Assembly (NCBI RefSeq): GCF_037482165.1
Contig: NZ_CP148048.1
Coordinates: 1,240,001 to 1,304,000 of the forward strand
Source of the DNA: Parvimonas micra
Lineage (GTDB): Bacteria > Bacillota > Clostridia > Tissierellales > Peptoniphilaceae
Reading direction: 5' to 3'
DNA: 64,000 nucleotides
Shown: positions 43,199 to 52,815 of the stretch, piece after piece
Position numbering within the stretch: the stretch's first letter is position 1
Layout: each line of letters opens with the position of its first letter
Notes under the pieces: model-generated
What the model was told of the DNA's origin: nothing
What the model saw: only the letters and a program-made list of their open reading frames with translations
Databases searched by the model: none
Position numbers and translations under genes: made by a program

Positions 43199-44517
43199 TA
43201 TTCAAAAATCACTCCATCAGAACCATCAATTTTAATATTTGTTGAGAAGAATTCTTTTAATGCTGTAACCATATATCCTGTATCTTTAATTCCACAAGTT
43301 TCAAAACTTGAGTGCATTCCAAGTTGAGCAACCCCAATATCAAGAGCATGTAAGCTAACTTGAATATTTGATAAGTTTCCAAGAGTTGAACCACCAACTT
43401 TATCGGATCTATTTGCAAAGAATTGTGTAGGAACCTTTACTTTTTTACAAATTTCTAAAAATACCGCTCTACTGAAAGCGTCTGTTGTATATTTTTGATT
43501 TGCAGCTTCTTTTATAACGATACCTTTATTCATAAAAGTTCTATTTGTTGGATCATAAAGTTCAGGATGATTTGGATGAACAGCATGAGCATTATCACAA
43601 CTTACTAAGAAAGATTTTGCCACTGCTTGATGATATTCATCAGTTCCAAATCCAAGAGAAGCATTAATTCTCTTTAGAGCATCTTTCATAAATGTTGACA
43701 TTGCACCTTGTTTTGTATTTGAGCCAACTTCTTCATTATCAAAAACTGCACAAACATTTATTGCTTTTGGATTTTTTGCTTCTAAAAATGCTTTCATTGA
43801 TGTAAATGCACATTGTAAGTCATCAAGTTTAGGTGTTGAAACAAATTCATCTTTATATCCCCAAATACATTGTCTTTGACGATTTACTAAGAATAAATCT
43901 TTTGCAACAACATCTTGAACTTTAACACCCAATTCATCCGCAACCATTTTGTCAAAATCACCTTTTTTCAATTCTCCAGCAGAAAATAAAGGTAATAAAT
44001 CAATTTGCTTATTGTAAGCATATCCATTGTTTATTTCTCTGTTTAAATGGATTGCAACATTTGGTATCATTAAAATATCTTTATCAATATAGAATAATTT
44101 ATTTACTATTTTTCCTTTTTCTCTAACCAAAACTCTACCAGCTAGACTTAAAGGTCTATCAAACCAAGTTGAGTCAATCATTCCACCATAACCTTCAACA
44201 TTTAATTTTAAATGTTCTCCTGGTGCGTCCATTTCTGGAACTGCTTTTACTTTATATGTTGGAGAATCACTGTGAGCAGCAGTTATTTGGAAATGATAGT
44301 CACTAAGTTCTTTTCCTACTTGAAAAGCTAATATACTTGAATTATTTCTTGTAGTGTAATAATTTCCACCTTTTTTGATATTCCATTTTTCATTTTCTGG
44401 TAAAAATGTATATCCAGCTTTGTCAAAATATTTTTTCATTGTATCAACAGTATGAAACATACTTTTACTTGAATCAATAAAAGTTAATAATTCTTTTGAA
44501 ATTTTAATATCATTCAT
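43198..44517 (-). CDS. M18 family aminopeptidase
   Basis: 439 residues. Metal-binding His/Asp in AAHSDSPTYKVK near residue 82, the DLQCAFTSMKA and CAVFDNEEVGS block (catalytic and metal acidic residues near 264) and NRSDKVGGSTLGN near 385 are M18 signatures; the last His ligand is in GMHSSFETCG. It removes N-terminal residues from peptides in the cytoplasm, fitting a peptide- and amino acid-fermenting lifestyle. ATG 44515-44517 has AGGAGG upstream. Confidence 0.94.
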   Translation of the reverse strand: MNDIKISKELLTFIDSSKSMFHTVDTMKKYFDKAGYTFLPENEKWNIKKGGNYYTTRNNSSILAFQVGKELSDYHFQITAAHSDSPTYKVKAVPEMDAPGEHLKLNVEGYGGMIDSTWFDRPLSLAGRVLVREKGKIVNKLFYIDKDILMIPNVAIHLNREINNGYAYNKQIDLLPLFSAGELKKGDFDKMVADELGVKVQDVVAKDLFLVNRQRQCIWGYKDEFVSTPKLDDLQCAFTSMKAFLEAKNPKAINVCAVFDNEEVGSNTKQGAMSTFMKDALKRINASLGFGTDEYHQAVAKSFLVSCDNAHAVHPNHPELYDPTNRTFMNKGIVIKEAANQKYTTDAFSRAVFLEICKKVKVPTQFFANRSDKVGGSTLGNLSNIQVSLHALDIGVAQLGMHSSFETCGIKDTGYMVTALKEFFSTNIKIDGSDGVIFE

Positions 44518-44592
44518 ATCAATACCTCCTATCAAAATTTAATTTACCCTATTTAAATGGTTTAAAATCAGTAAATATATTTTAAAGAAAAT

Positions 44593-44612
44593 AAAGGAAC
44601 CAAAGTTCCTTT
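44593..44612 (-). terminator. Terminator-like hairpin after the APC permease gene
   Basis: AAAGGAAC / GTTCCTTT with a CAAA loop between the permease and aminopeptidase genes; the T run on the minus strand is interrupted. Confidence 0.55.
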
Positions 44613-44631
44613 ATTCCTTTATTATCTAAAT

Positions 44632-46062
44632 TTATTTATTGTCTTCTCTTTTTCTAAGAACTGGTAAGATTAAACCTAAAGCAACTAAAACTGCAGGAGT
44701 TATAATCTTTAAGACCATTTCAAAGCTGTCTTTTGAGTACATTCCAAGTAAACAACAAGCTAATGTTACTAAGAAACACCAAGCACCAAAGAATAATCCG
44801 ACTCCTCTGTTTTTAACAAATCTATAATGTCTGTCAAGTTCTTCTTTACCATATCTAAGAGCAAAGTAAGCAACGAATACCCACATATATCTCATTGGCA
44901 TTACTACACCGTTTAGACGAGTAAGTTGTCTAAGAACTGTAGTTGCTCCTGGAACAAATGATTGAGCTAATATAATTGCTCCACCAAGTATAGCAACTAA
45001 TGCAATACCATTTACATAAGCACCTTTTTCGTTCTTCTTTAACAATCTTGTTGGGATGTATTGACTTGCATTAGGGTCTTCTAATAACATTCTTAAAGGA
45101 GCATCGATACTTATTAATAATGTTGAGAATTGTCCAACAGTATTAGCTGCTGAATAAATGATTAATAATAAATCACCAACACCATAGTATTGTCCTAATT
45201 TTTGGAATGCCCAATAAGCACCATTTGCTGCATAAGAGTCAAACGCTTCTTTACTTGCATTAATTTCGTTGATATCAAACATAAGTCCCATTGCAACAGT
45301 ACCAAAGATAGCACTAATAACAACCATTAAAGTTGCAAACATCATTGCTTTAGGGAATTCTTTTGCAGAATCTCCTTCAATTTTGTTTACATATGGTGAA
45401 ATCTTTTCAATACCACCAACAGCAAATACTAAAATTGATAAACTACTTAAATAGTTCAAGTCAATCTTAGGGAATAAGTTATTCCAAGCGAAATTCAATT
45501 TTAAATATCCACCATTTGGATTAATTACAGGTGCCGCATACATCATAAGAATAAATAAAATACCTAAAACAAACATACTTGAACCTGCAAGTGTTGCTAA
45601 TCTCTTAATAGGACTTAAACCTCTTGTTGCTAAATAACAGAATAATAGCAATACACCAAATGTAGCTAATTGAACATAGATTGTAGGAATACTATCATAT
45701 GCTTTAGCATCTCTAAAAATCATAAAACTTAAAGCTTTAAGACCACCTGAACCTTTACCAGCAATATAAGTAATATGTACTGCCCAGTAAGTCCAACCTG
45801 CATAGTAAGCCAATTTAGAGTTAGTAGTTTCTTGAATCCAAGAAGTTACTCCACCACCTAAATCTTTAAATGTAGAACCTAGTTCTCCAACCATAAGTGC
45901 ATACGGAACAAAATACAATGCAAACATTAGTATCCAAGAAAATATAACTTGTGTACCATGAAAGTAGATATATCCGTTTAAAACATTTCCAAATCCCCAA
46001 AGTGTTGAGAAACACATAAATACAAGGGACTGCCAACTAATTTTCTTTTCGGAACCTTCCAT
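44632..46062 (-). CDS. APC family amino acid permease
   Basis: 476 residues with about 12 membrane segments. WGFGNVLNGYIYFHG in the first helix and GGVTSWIQETT, VGGIEKISPYVNKIE and SAANTVGQFSTLL follow the APC fold of glutamate/GABA- or amino acid-antiporter-like proteins. The substrate is not certain. AGGAGGACAG precedes the ATG. It has a near-consensus promoter of its own and is expressed toward the aminopeptidase, so uptake of an amino acid and peptide breakdown may be linked. Confidence 0.87.
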   Translation of the reverse strand: MEGSEKKISWQSLVFMCFSTLWGFGNVLNGYIYFHGTQVIFSWILMFALYFVPYALMVGELGSTFKDLGGGVTSWIQETTNSKLAYYAGWTYWAVHITYIAGKGSGGLKALSFMIFRDAKAYDSIPTIYVQLATFGVLLLFCYLATRGLSPIKRLATLAGSSMFVLGILFILMMYAAPVINPNGGYLKLNFAWNNLFPKIDLNYLSSLSILVFAVGGIEKISPYVNKIEGDSAKEFPKAMMFATLMVVISAIFGTVAMGLMFDINEINASKEAFDSYAANGAYWAFQKLGQYYGVGDLLLIIYSAANTVGQFSTLLISIDAPLRMLLEDPNASQYIPTRLLKKNEKGAYVNGIALVAILGGAIILAQSFVPGATTVLRQLTRLNGVVMPMRYMWVFVAYFALRYGKEELDRHYRFVKNRGVGLFFGAWCFLVTLACCLLGMYSKDSFEMVLKIITPAVLVALGLILPVLRKREDNK

Positions 46063-46108
46063 CCTGTCCTCCTAAAATATAAATTCTAAGCTATTTTCAG
46101 CCACACAC

Positions 46109-46137
46109 AGTATACCAAAAATATTACTTCTTGTCAA
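46109..46137 (-). promoter_or_regulatory. Promoter of the APC permease gene
   Basis: Minus strand TTGACA (46132-46137), 17 bases, TATACT (46109-46114), nearly ideal. Just upstream is a spaced inverted repeat TAACG...GTTA (46154-46173), a possible regulator site. Confidence 0.8.
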
Positions 46138-46229
46138 AGGTATTTGTAATAGGATAACGTTTTGTTTTTGTTATAAAAATATTATCACTTCACCCTATCG
46201 TTTCTGTAACTCACAATTTAGCAAAAGAT

Positions 46230-46253
46230 AAAAGACACCAAATGGTGTCTTTT
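46230..46253 (-). terminator. Terminator of potBCD
   Basis: AAAAGACACC / GGTGTCTTTT with a 4-base loop; T-rich on the minus strand. Confidence 0.82.
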
Positions 46254-46275
46254 GATTTTAAATTTATTTATTTAT

Positions 46276-47364
46276 TTATTTTGCTTTTATTTCTGTCCAA
46301 GCATCTTGTAATTTTTCGTTTGATTCTCCTAAGTCTTTTAGTACATAACCTTTTTCAAATACTTCTTTTTTAGGAAATACTATATCGCTATTTTTTAAGT
46401 TTTCATCCATAAGCTCTCTAGCTCCGTCAATTGGTGAGCCATATTTTACAAAGTTACAATTTCTTGCAGAAATTTCCGGTCTTGACATAAAATCAATAAA
46501 CTTTGCTGCTAACTCTTTATTTTCTGAAACTTTAGGGATTACCCAGTTATCAAAGATAAAGATTGCCCCTTCTTTTGGAAAAACAAATTCTACATTTTTA
46601 TTTTCATCTTTTGCAAGTAAGGCTTCTCCACCCCAAATACAAGTAAGTTTTGAATCTCCATTTATTAAGTTATCTTTTGCTTGATCATCACCAACATAAT
46701 TTTTAACTATTTTCTTTTGAGCAATTAAAGAGTTTTTGGCTTTTTCAATATCTTCAACTTTTGTTGAGTTTGGATCTAATCCTTCTTTAATCATCGCTAT
46801 TGCCATTGTAAATCTACTTCCGTCTAACATTACAACTTCACCTTTATTTTTTTCGCTCCAAAGGTCAGCCCAACTGTCAACTTTTTCTTGTTTTGACTTA
46901 TCATAAGCAATTCCGATATTTCCTATTGTATATGGAACAGAATATTCACTCGTAGGGTCAAAAACTAAGTTTCTATATTCTTTTTTAACTTTATCCATAT
47001 TTGGAATTTTACTTTTATCTAATTTTTCCAACATATTTTCTTTAATCATAGTATCTACCATATAGTCACTTGCTACGATTACATCATATTTTTCTGCACC
47101 ACTTTTTAATTTAGTATAATATTCTTCATTTTCTTCAAAAAAAGTATAATTTACTTTACAATTATATTCTTTTTCAAATTCCTTGATTGTTTCAGGATCT
47201 ATGAAAAGATCAGTATTAGTTACATTTAAAACTTTTTTCTCTGTACTTTCTTCTGTCTTTTCTTCCTTTTTATCTTCTTTCTTTTCGCTTTTTCCACAAG
47301 CTGTAAGTGATATAGCCGTAGCAAAAACTAATAATAATGCTAATAAGCTTTTAAATTTTTTCAT
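46276..47364 (-). CDS. potD: Spermidine/putrescine-binding lipoprotein
   Basis: 362 residues. Lipoprotein signal with lipobox LTAC (Cys near 23), an acidic-basic linker (EKKEDKKEEKTEE) and a PotD/PotF-type binding domain (VIVASDYMVDTMIKENML, VPYTIGNIGIAYDK, CIWGGEALLA, FIFDNWVIPK). Binds polyamines outside the membrane and hands them to PotBC. GAGGAG lies seven bases before the ATG; it overlaps potC by 14 bases. Confidence 0.92.
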   Translation of the reverse strand: MKKFKSLLALLLVFATAISLTACGKSEKKEDKKEEKTEESTEKKVLNVTNTDLFIDPETIKEFEKEYNCKVNYTFFEENEEYYTKLKSGAEKYDVIVASDYMVDTMIKENMLEKLDKSKIPNMDKVKKEYRNLVFDPTSEYSVPYTIGNIGIAYDKSKQEKVDSWADLWSEKNKGEVVMLDGSRFTMAIAMIKEGLDPNSTKVEDIEKAKNSLIAQKKIVKNYVGDDQAKDNLINGDSKLTCIWGGEALLAKDENKNVEFVFPKEGAIFIFDNWVIPKVSENKELAAKFIDFMSRPEISARNCNFVKYGSPIDGARELMDENLKNSDIVFPKKEVFEKGYVLKDLGESNEKLQDAWTEIKAK

Positions 47365-48139
47365 TTTTTACTCCTCTATTTTTAAATACATAAGTTATTG
47401 TTGATATAATAATTATTATTGCAAAAAGCAATGTTGATAATGCATTTATTTTAGGACTAATTCCCCTCTTAGTCATCGAATAGATTTTAACCGAAAGTGT
47501 TGCAACTCCATTCCCTGAAGTAAAATAGCTAACAGTAAAATCATCTAAAGACATAGTTATACAAACTAATGCTCCAATGATTATATTAGGTATTAATTGT
47601 GGTAAAACAATTCTTTTAAACACTTGAAACTGTCTTGCTCCTAAATCCATTCCTGCATCATAAAGACTCTTATCAAAAGTCAGTAATTTTGGTAAAATCG
47701 CAAAGACTACAAATGGAACATTAAATATTATATGAGCTAAAATTATAGTAAAATATCCAAAATTAAGTTGGAAAAATACATATAAAATTATCATTCCAAT
47801 TGCAATTACAATGTCAGGTAGAATAAGCGGAAGATATGTTACATTTGTAAAATAAGTTCTTAGCTTTGGATTAAAAGCTCTGTATATAGACCATGCTCCG
47901 ATAGTTCCAATTATAAGTGCAAAAATAGTTGCAATTGCTGTTATTACAAGCGTTTGAAAAAAAACTCTTGTAACGGATTCATCCTTAAAAAGTTCTACAT
48001 ACCATTTCAAACTAAAACCTGTAAAATCCTTATTATATCTGGATTCATTAAACGAAAAAACCATCATAAATATAATTGGCATATATAAAAATATATAACA
48101 TAAAGCAAGATATATTTTCCCAGTATATTTTTTTACCAT
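47351..48139 (-). CDS. potC: Spermidine/putrescine ABC transporter permease
   Basis: 262 residues, six membrane segments, with the EAA-type cytoplasmic loop DAGMDLGARQFQVFKRIVLPQL near residue 165 where the ATPase docks. Second of three overlapping genes; its start overlaps the potB stop by 7 bases, with a weak AAGGATTG site. Confidence 0.93.
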   Translation of the reverse strand: MVKKYTGKIYLALCYIFLYMPIIFMMVFSFNESRYNKDFTGFSLKWYVELFKDESVTRVFFQTLVITAIATIFALIIGTIGAWSIYRAFNPKLRTYFTNVTYLPLILPDIVIAIGMIILYVFFQLNFGYFTIILAHIIFNVPFVVFAILPKLLTFDKSLYDAGMDLGARQFQVFKRIVLPQLIPNIIIGALVCITMSLDDFTVSYFTSGNGVATLSVKIYSMTKRGISPKINALSTLLFAIIIIISTITYVFKNRGVKNEKI

Positions 48140-48990
48140 ATCTTCAATCCTTCTGCAAATTCATTATCTGATTTCTTTATAAATAACCTAAAAATCATAA
48201 GACTTACAAAAATTATAAGAATCATAATTAGAGAAATGCTTGAGCCTGTTTCCCAGTTTCTGGCCTGTAAGAACTCCCTTTGAATTAAATTTCCTACTAG
48301 CATATTTTGACTTCCACCAAGTAAGTCTGATATTATGAAAGTTGTTACAGAAGGCATAAAGACCATAATGCAACCAGAAATTACTCCCTTAAAACTTAGT
48401 GGAAAAATAACTCTCAAAAATAAATCTTTTCCCCTAGCTCCCAAATCTCTTGCACATTCTATATATTCTTTATCGATATTAATAAGTGCAGTATAAATTG
48501 GAAGTACCATAAAAGGTAAAAAATTATAAATCATTCCTATAATAATTGCAAAATTATTGTTTAAAAACTTTATAGGACTATCTATAATTCCGATATTTAT
48601 AAGCATTTGATTTATAATTCCTTGTTCTCTAAAAATACTCATCCAAGAGTATGTTCTAAGCAAAAAGTTAGTCCATAAAGGCATAATAAATAGTAAAACT
48701 AAAATATTTCTCCTCTTTTGAGACTTAATCCTACTTAGAAGAAGTCCTGCAGGGTAGCCCAAAATTAGACATAAAAAAGTTGAAATCAAGGATAATTTTA
48801 AAGATACTAAAATTATTTTCACATAAGTTGGTGTGAAAAACTTTTTGTAATTATCCAAAGTGAAAACAAAACTTTCATCTTTTACTTTAAAAGAATAATA
48901 AATTATAAAAAACAAAAGCACTATCGTAAAAATAATCGTCCATAATAAGTATGGCATAGCCCTTATTCTATATAAATGTTTTCGTAACAT
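48133..48990 (-). CDS. potB: Spermidine/putrescine ABC transporter permease
   Basis: 285 residues, six membrane segments, with the EAA loop CARDLGARGKDLFLRVIFPL near residue 178. The ATG at 48988-48990 follows TGGAGG. It is the first gene of the operon here: no potA ATPase gene precedes it, since the divergent gpmA begins about 130 bases away. Confidence 0.93.
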   Translation of the reverse strand: MLRKHLYRIRAMPYLLWTIIFTIVLLFFIIYYSFKVKDESFVFTLDNYKKFFTPTYVKIILVSLKLSLISTFLCLILGYPAGLLLSRIKSQKRRNILVLLFIMPLWTNFLLRTYSWMSIFREQGIINQMLINIGIIDSPIKFLNNNFAIIIGMIYNFLPFMVLPIYTALINIDKEYIECARDLGARGKDLFLRVIFPLSFKGVISGCIMVFMPSVTTFIISDLLGGSQNMLVGNLIQREFLQARNWETGSSISLIMILIIFVSLMIFRLFIKKSDNEFAEGLKIW

Positions 48991-49023
48991 AAATCCTCCA
49001 TAAAACAAATAAATCCAACTATT

Positions 49024-49052
49024 ATTTTATCATTAAAATTGATATTAGACAA
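49024..49052 (-). promoter_or_regulatory. Promoter of potBCD
   Basis: Minus strand TTGTCT (49047-49052), 17 bases, TAAAAT (49024-49029). It lies back to back with the gpmA promoter. Confidence 0.7.
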
Positions 49053-49060
49053 GTTTTTTC

Positions 49061-49089
49061 TTGTAAAGTTTCGTTTTTTATAATATAAT
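49061..49089 (+). promoter_or_regulatory. Promoter of gpmA
   Basis: TTGTAA (49061-49066), 17 bases, TATAAT (49084-49089). Confidence 0.72.
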
Positions 49090-49121
49090 TAGTATAAGAA
49101 AAATTAAAGGAGTTTTTGAAA

Positions 49122-49865
49122 ATGAAATTAGTTTTAATTAGACACGGAGAAAGTGAATGGAATAAGTTGAATTTATTTACTGGCTGGACGGATGTAGGTC
49201 TTTCAGAAAAAGGAATTATCGAAGCTAATGAAGCAGGTTTTTCTCTAAAAGAAAATGAATACGACTTTGATGTATGCTACTGCTCTTATCTAAAAAGAGC
49301 AATTAACACTTTAAATATTGTTTTAGAAAGAATGGACAGACAGTGGTTGCCTGTTATAAAAACTTGGAAATTAAATGAAAGACATTATGGAGCATTACAA
49401 GGTTTAAATAAGGCGGAAACTGCTGAAAAATATGGAGAAGAACAAGTAAAACTTTGGAGAAGATCTTTTGATGTTCCACCTCCTGCACTTGACAAAGATG
49501 ACGAAAGATGTCCTCATAATCAAGAACCTTACAGAAATGTTAATAAAAGTGAATTGCCTTACAATGAAAGTTTAAAAAATACTATTGAGAGAGTTATTCC
49601 TTATTACGAAGAAGTTATAAAAAAGGATATGTTAGATGGTAAAAGAGTCTTAATAGCTGCCCATGGAAACTCATTAAGAGCATTGGTTAAATATTTAGAT
49701 AATTTAACAGATGAAGAAATTATTTCTGTAAATATTCCTACAGGAATTCCTTTAGTTTACGAATTTGATGACAATTTTAAAGTTATAGATAAATATTACT
49801 TAGGAAATCAAGATGAAATAAATGCAAAAATAAATTCTGTTGCAAATCAAGCGAAGAAAAAGTAA
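49122..49865 (+). CDS. gpmA: 2,3-bisphosphoglycerate-dependent phosphoglycerate mutase
   Basis: 247 residues; interconverts 3- and 2-phosphoglycerate in glycolysis. Phosphohistidine in [10 protein letters not shown] (His9), YCSYLKRA near 58, [11 protein letters not shown] near 87 and the second catalytic His in [13 protein letters not shown] near 182 are all intact. ATG 49122 follows AAAGGAG (49107-49113); a TTG two codons upstream is less likely. Monocistronic, divergent from potBCD. Confidence 0.96.
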   Translation: MKLVLIRHGESEWNKLNLFTGWTDVGLSEKGIIEANEAGFSLKENEYDFDVCYCSYLKRAINTLNIVLERMDRQWLPVIKTWKLNERHYGALQGLNKAETAEKYGEEQVKLWRRSFDVPPPALDKDDERCPHNQEPYRNVNKSELPYNESLKNTIERVIPYYEEVIKKDMLDGKRVLIAAHGNSLRALVKYLDNLTDEEIISVNIPTGIPLVYEFDDNFKVIDKYYLGNQDEINAKINSVANQAKKK

Positions 49866-49881
49866 ACTTTTTTAAGAAAAT

Positions 49882-49917
49882 AGGTTGAGGAGTAAAATCC
49901 TCAACCTTTTCTTTTTC
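49882..49917 (+). terminator. Terminator of gpmA
   Basis: AGGTTGAGGA / TCCTCAACCT with a 6-base loop and T-rich tail. Confidence 0.87.
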
Positions 49918-49923
49918 TTATTC

Positions 49924-51342
49924 TTATTCTTTATCTTTTAATTCGTCATAATAGTTTTTGATTGCTTTTCTTATAACTTCTGACTTAGGTTCATCAATCT
50001 TTTCAGATATATAATAAAGCATTCCAACATCTTCATCATATAAAGTTATTCTAGCATTTAATACTTTAGGAACATCAATATGATCTCCTGTATTCTTTTC
50101 AAATAATGCAACAATAGCAAAAACTATTGCAGATGGAATCAAATAACCAAAACTTAAAGAACTAAGTGGTAATAATTTTATAAATTCTAAAATTCCATAT
50201 GTGTCATTTAATACAGTCATAAATCCAATAATTATTGCAACTATAGCAGAATATTTTATAGCTCTATTACAAGAAATTTTATTTCTAATTACACTTGTCA
50301 AAATTAAAATTATTATTGGCGGATACAAAGTAAATAAAAGTGGAACTGCCAATTTTATTATTGCATCTACACCAAGGCAAGAGAAAACAAAACTTGCAAA
50401 ACAAACAATTATAACCCAAATTTTATATGGAATCTTAGGAATTAACTCTGAAAAATACTCCGCAACTCCACCTGTAAGAGCAACTGAGGTTGTAAGGCAA
50501 GCCAAAATAACTATAACAGAAAGCATTAAAACTCCAGATCTACCGAATAATAAATTAGTAAAGTTTAGTAAAATAGCTGTTCCGTTCTTTGCTCCTTCTA
50601 CATTAAGTTTTGAACTTGCACCTAAGAAACAAAGTCCTCCATAAACAATACTTAAACATATAAAAGCTATAATTGATGAAGATAGGATTACCTTTTTTTC
50701 TCTTTCCTTTTTAATCTTATAAAAAATCAAAGCATTTACTATAACAGCATTAAAAAGTCCAGCTCCAAGTCCATCTAAAGTTTGAAAACCATTTATAAAA
50801 GAGTCATACATCACTTGTTGTAAATTTTCACCTGGTAGAATTTCTCCAACTGGAGAAATAATTCCTGTTATAATCATAATAATTAAAAATACAAGTAACG
50901 TAGGAGTTAAGTATCTACCTATAAAATCAACTATTTTTTCAGATTTAATACAAATTAAATATGTAACAATAAAAAATACTGCAGTTGTTATAACTAAGTT
51001 TTTAAATCCAAAATTAGCAACTCCTAAATTATAAGTAATCGCACCAGTTCTTGGTATTGCAACTAAAGGTCCTATACACAAAGAGATACAAACTAAGATT
51101 ATTGTCCCCAAATATTTTCCCAAAGGTTTTACAAATTCTGTTATACCTCCACAACAAAAAACAGTATATAGTGATATCATTGCCAAAAGCCCATCAGCCG
51201 CCATATATAGAATAAATGCTATAGGCCAATATGAACCTGAATTATAACCTAAAAATGTTGGAAATATCAGGTTTCCGGCACCGAAGAACATTGCAAATAA
51301 GCTAAAGCCTATTACAAATATTATTCTAATTTCTTTTTTCAT
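49924..51342 (-). CDS. brnQ: Branched-chain amino acid carrier BrnQ with C-terminal ribbon-helix-helix-like extension
   Basis: 472 residues. Residues 1 to about 420 are a 12-helix LIVCS/BrnQ symporter for Leu/Ile/Val (MFFGAGNLIFPTFLG near 20, then GPLVAIPRTGA near 90). After the last helix (VFAIVALFEKN) comes a soluble tail of about 50 residues: a strand-like RITLYDE, a helix DVGMLYYISEKI, a turn DEPK and SEVIRKAIKNYYDEL, the pattern of CopG/Arc-type ribbon-helix-helix domains. The frame is continuous to the stop. ATG 51340-51342 has AGGAGGG; the in-frame extension upstream is not coding. Confidence 0.92.
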   Translation of the reverse strand: MKKEIRIIFVIGFSLFAMFFGAGNLIFPTFLGYNSGSYWPIAFILYMAADGLLAMISLYTVFCCGGITEFVKPLGKYLGTIILVCISLCIGPLVAIPRTGAITYNLGVANFGFKNLVITTAVFFIVTYLICIKSEKIVDFIGRYLTPTLLVFLIIMIITGIISPVGEILPGENLQQVMYDSFINGFQTLDGLGAGLFNAVIVNALIFYKIKKEREKKVILSSSIIAFICLSIVYGGLCFLGASSKLNVEGAKNGTAILLNFTNLLFGRSGVLMLSVIVILACLTTSVALTGGVAEYFSELIPKIPYKIWVIIVCFASFVFSCLGVDAIIKLAVPLLFTLYPPIIILILTSVIRNKISCNRAIKYSAIVAIIIGFMTVLNDTYGILEFIKLLPLSSLSFGYLIPSAIVFAIVALFEKNTGDHIDVPKVLNARITLYDEDVGMLYYISEKIDEPKSEVIRKAIKNYYDELKDKE

Positions 51343-51376
51343 AATCCCTCCTAAAATAAAAACGATTTCTTTAGAT

Positions 51377-51405
51377 ATATTAACACAAAAACTAAAAACT
51401 TGCAA
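51377..51405 (-). promoter_or_regulatory. Promoter of brnQ
   Basis: Minus strand TTGCAA (51400-51405), 17 bases, TAATAT (51377-51382). Confidence 0.6.
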
Positions 51406-51557
51406 GGCAAGGTAACTTAAAAAATCATCTTTATATTTTCTAATTTTTTTGATAATTTGAAGTATATAAAACTGAAAACAAATAAAGTTTATTGTGTAAT
51501 TATTCTTTTTAAAAATAAATATCCACAATAATTTCATATTTCAAATTCTTTTGAACA

Positions 51558-51588
51558 ACAAAAAAGGGAACCATACAGTTCCCCTTTA
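51558..51588 (-). terminator. Terminator of the str operon (after tuf)
   Basis: AAAGGGAAC / GTTCCCCTTT hairpin with minus-strand T run from the A run at 51560-51565. Confidence 0.82.
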
Positions 51589-51601
51589 AATATTCAGATT
51601 A

Positions 51602-52795
51602 TTATCCTAAAATCTTAGTAACAACTCCTGAACCTACTGTTCTTCCGCCTTCTCTGATGGCAAATCTTAAACCTTCATCAATAGCGATTGGAGTGATTAA
51701 TTCGATTATGAATTTAGCGTTATCTCCAGGCATAACCATTTCAACGCCGTCTTCTAATTGGATATTACCAGTTACGTCAGTTGTTCTGAAGTAGAATTGT
51801 GGTCTATATCCTGAGAAGAATGGAGTATGTCTTCCACCTTCTTCTTTAGTTAATACGTAAACTTCTGATTCGAATTTAGTATGTGGATTAATTGTTCCTG
51901 GTTTTGCAAGAACTTGTCCTCTTTGGATTTCGTTTCTTTGAACACCTCTTAATAGAAGACCAATGTTATCTCCAGCAGCAGCTTCGTCTAACATCTTCTT
52001 GAACATTTCAACACCAGTTACAACAACTGTTCTTCTTTCAGTTGTTAAACCTACTAATTCAACGTTATCTTGAACTTTTACTTTACCTTTTTCTACTCTA
52101 CCTGTAGCAACAGTACCTCTACCAGTGATTGAGAATACGTCTTCAACTGGCATTAAGAATGGGTTATCAACATCTCTAACTGGTTCTGGAATATAATCAT
52201 CAACTGCTTCCATTAATTTAACAATTTTATCTCCCCATTCTCCATCTGGTTCTTCAAGTGCTTTTAATGCTGAACCAACTACGATTGGAGTGTTATCTCC
52301 ATCATATTCGTATTCATTTAATAATTCTCTAACTTCCATTTCAACAAGTTCGATTAATTCTGGGTCATCAACTTGGTCTTCTTTGTTTAAGAATACAGCA
52401 ATTTTAGGAACACCTACTTGTCTTGCAAGTAAGATATGTTCTCTTGTTTGTGGCATTGGACCATCAGCAGCACTTACTACTAAGATAGCACCGTCCATTT
52501 GTGCAGCACCTGTAATCATGTTCTTAACATAGTCGGCGTGTCCTGGGCAGTCAACGTGTGCATAGTGTCTTTTTGCAGTTTCGTATTCAACGTGAGAAGT
52601 TGAAATTGTGATTCCTCTTTCTCTTTCTTCTGGAGCCTTGTCGATATTTGCATAATCAACGAATTCACCAGTACCAAATCTTTTGTTTAATACTAAAGTG
52701 ATAGCTGCAGTTAAAGTAGTTTTACCATGGTCAACGTGACCAATAGTTCCGATATTAACGTGTGGTTTAGTTCTTTCAAATTTTTGCTTAGCCAT
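51602..52795 (-). CDS. tuf: Translation elongation factor Tu
   Basis: 397 residues; GTPase that brings aminoacyl-tRNA to the ribosome. [10 protein letters not shown] (P-loop, near 19), [12 protein letters not shown] near 81 and [11 protein letters not shown] near 136 (the usual NKxD reads NKED), with the full C-terminal beta barrels. AGGAGG precedes the ATG. Last gene of the rpsL-rpsG-fusA-tuf operon, 20 bases after fusA. Confidence 0.98.
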   Translation of the reverse strand: MAKQKFERTKPHVNIGTIGHVDHGKTTLTAAITLVLNKRFGTGEFVDYANIDKAPEERERGITISTSHVEYETAKRHYAHVDCPGHADYVKNMITGAAQMDGAILVVSAADGPMPQTREHILLARQVGVPKIAVFLNKEDQVDDPELIELVEMEVRELLNEYEYDGDNTPIVVGSALKALEEPDGEWGDKIVKLMEAVDDYIPEPVRDVDNPFLMPVEDVFSITGRGTVATGRVEKGKVKVQDNVELVGLTTERRTVVVTGVEMFKKMLDEAAAGDNIGLLLRGVQRNEIQRGQVLAKPGTINPHTKFESEVYVLTKEEGGRHTPFFSGYRPQFYFRTTDVTGNIQLEDGVEMVMPGDNAKFIIELITPIAIDEGLRFAIREGGRTVGSGVVTKILG

Positions 52796-52815
52796 TTTAC
52801 TAATGTCCTCCTAAT

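Noticed and set aside
51343-51537. 65-codon N-terminal extension of brnQ
   Set aside because: It runs through the promoter and a strong AGGAGGG site and encodes no BrnQ homology; the ATG at 51340-51342 matches the family start.
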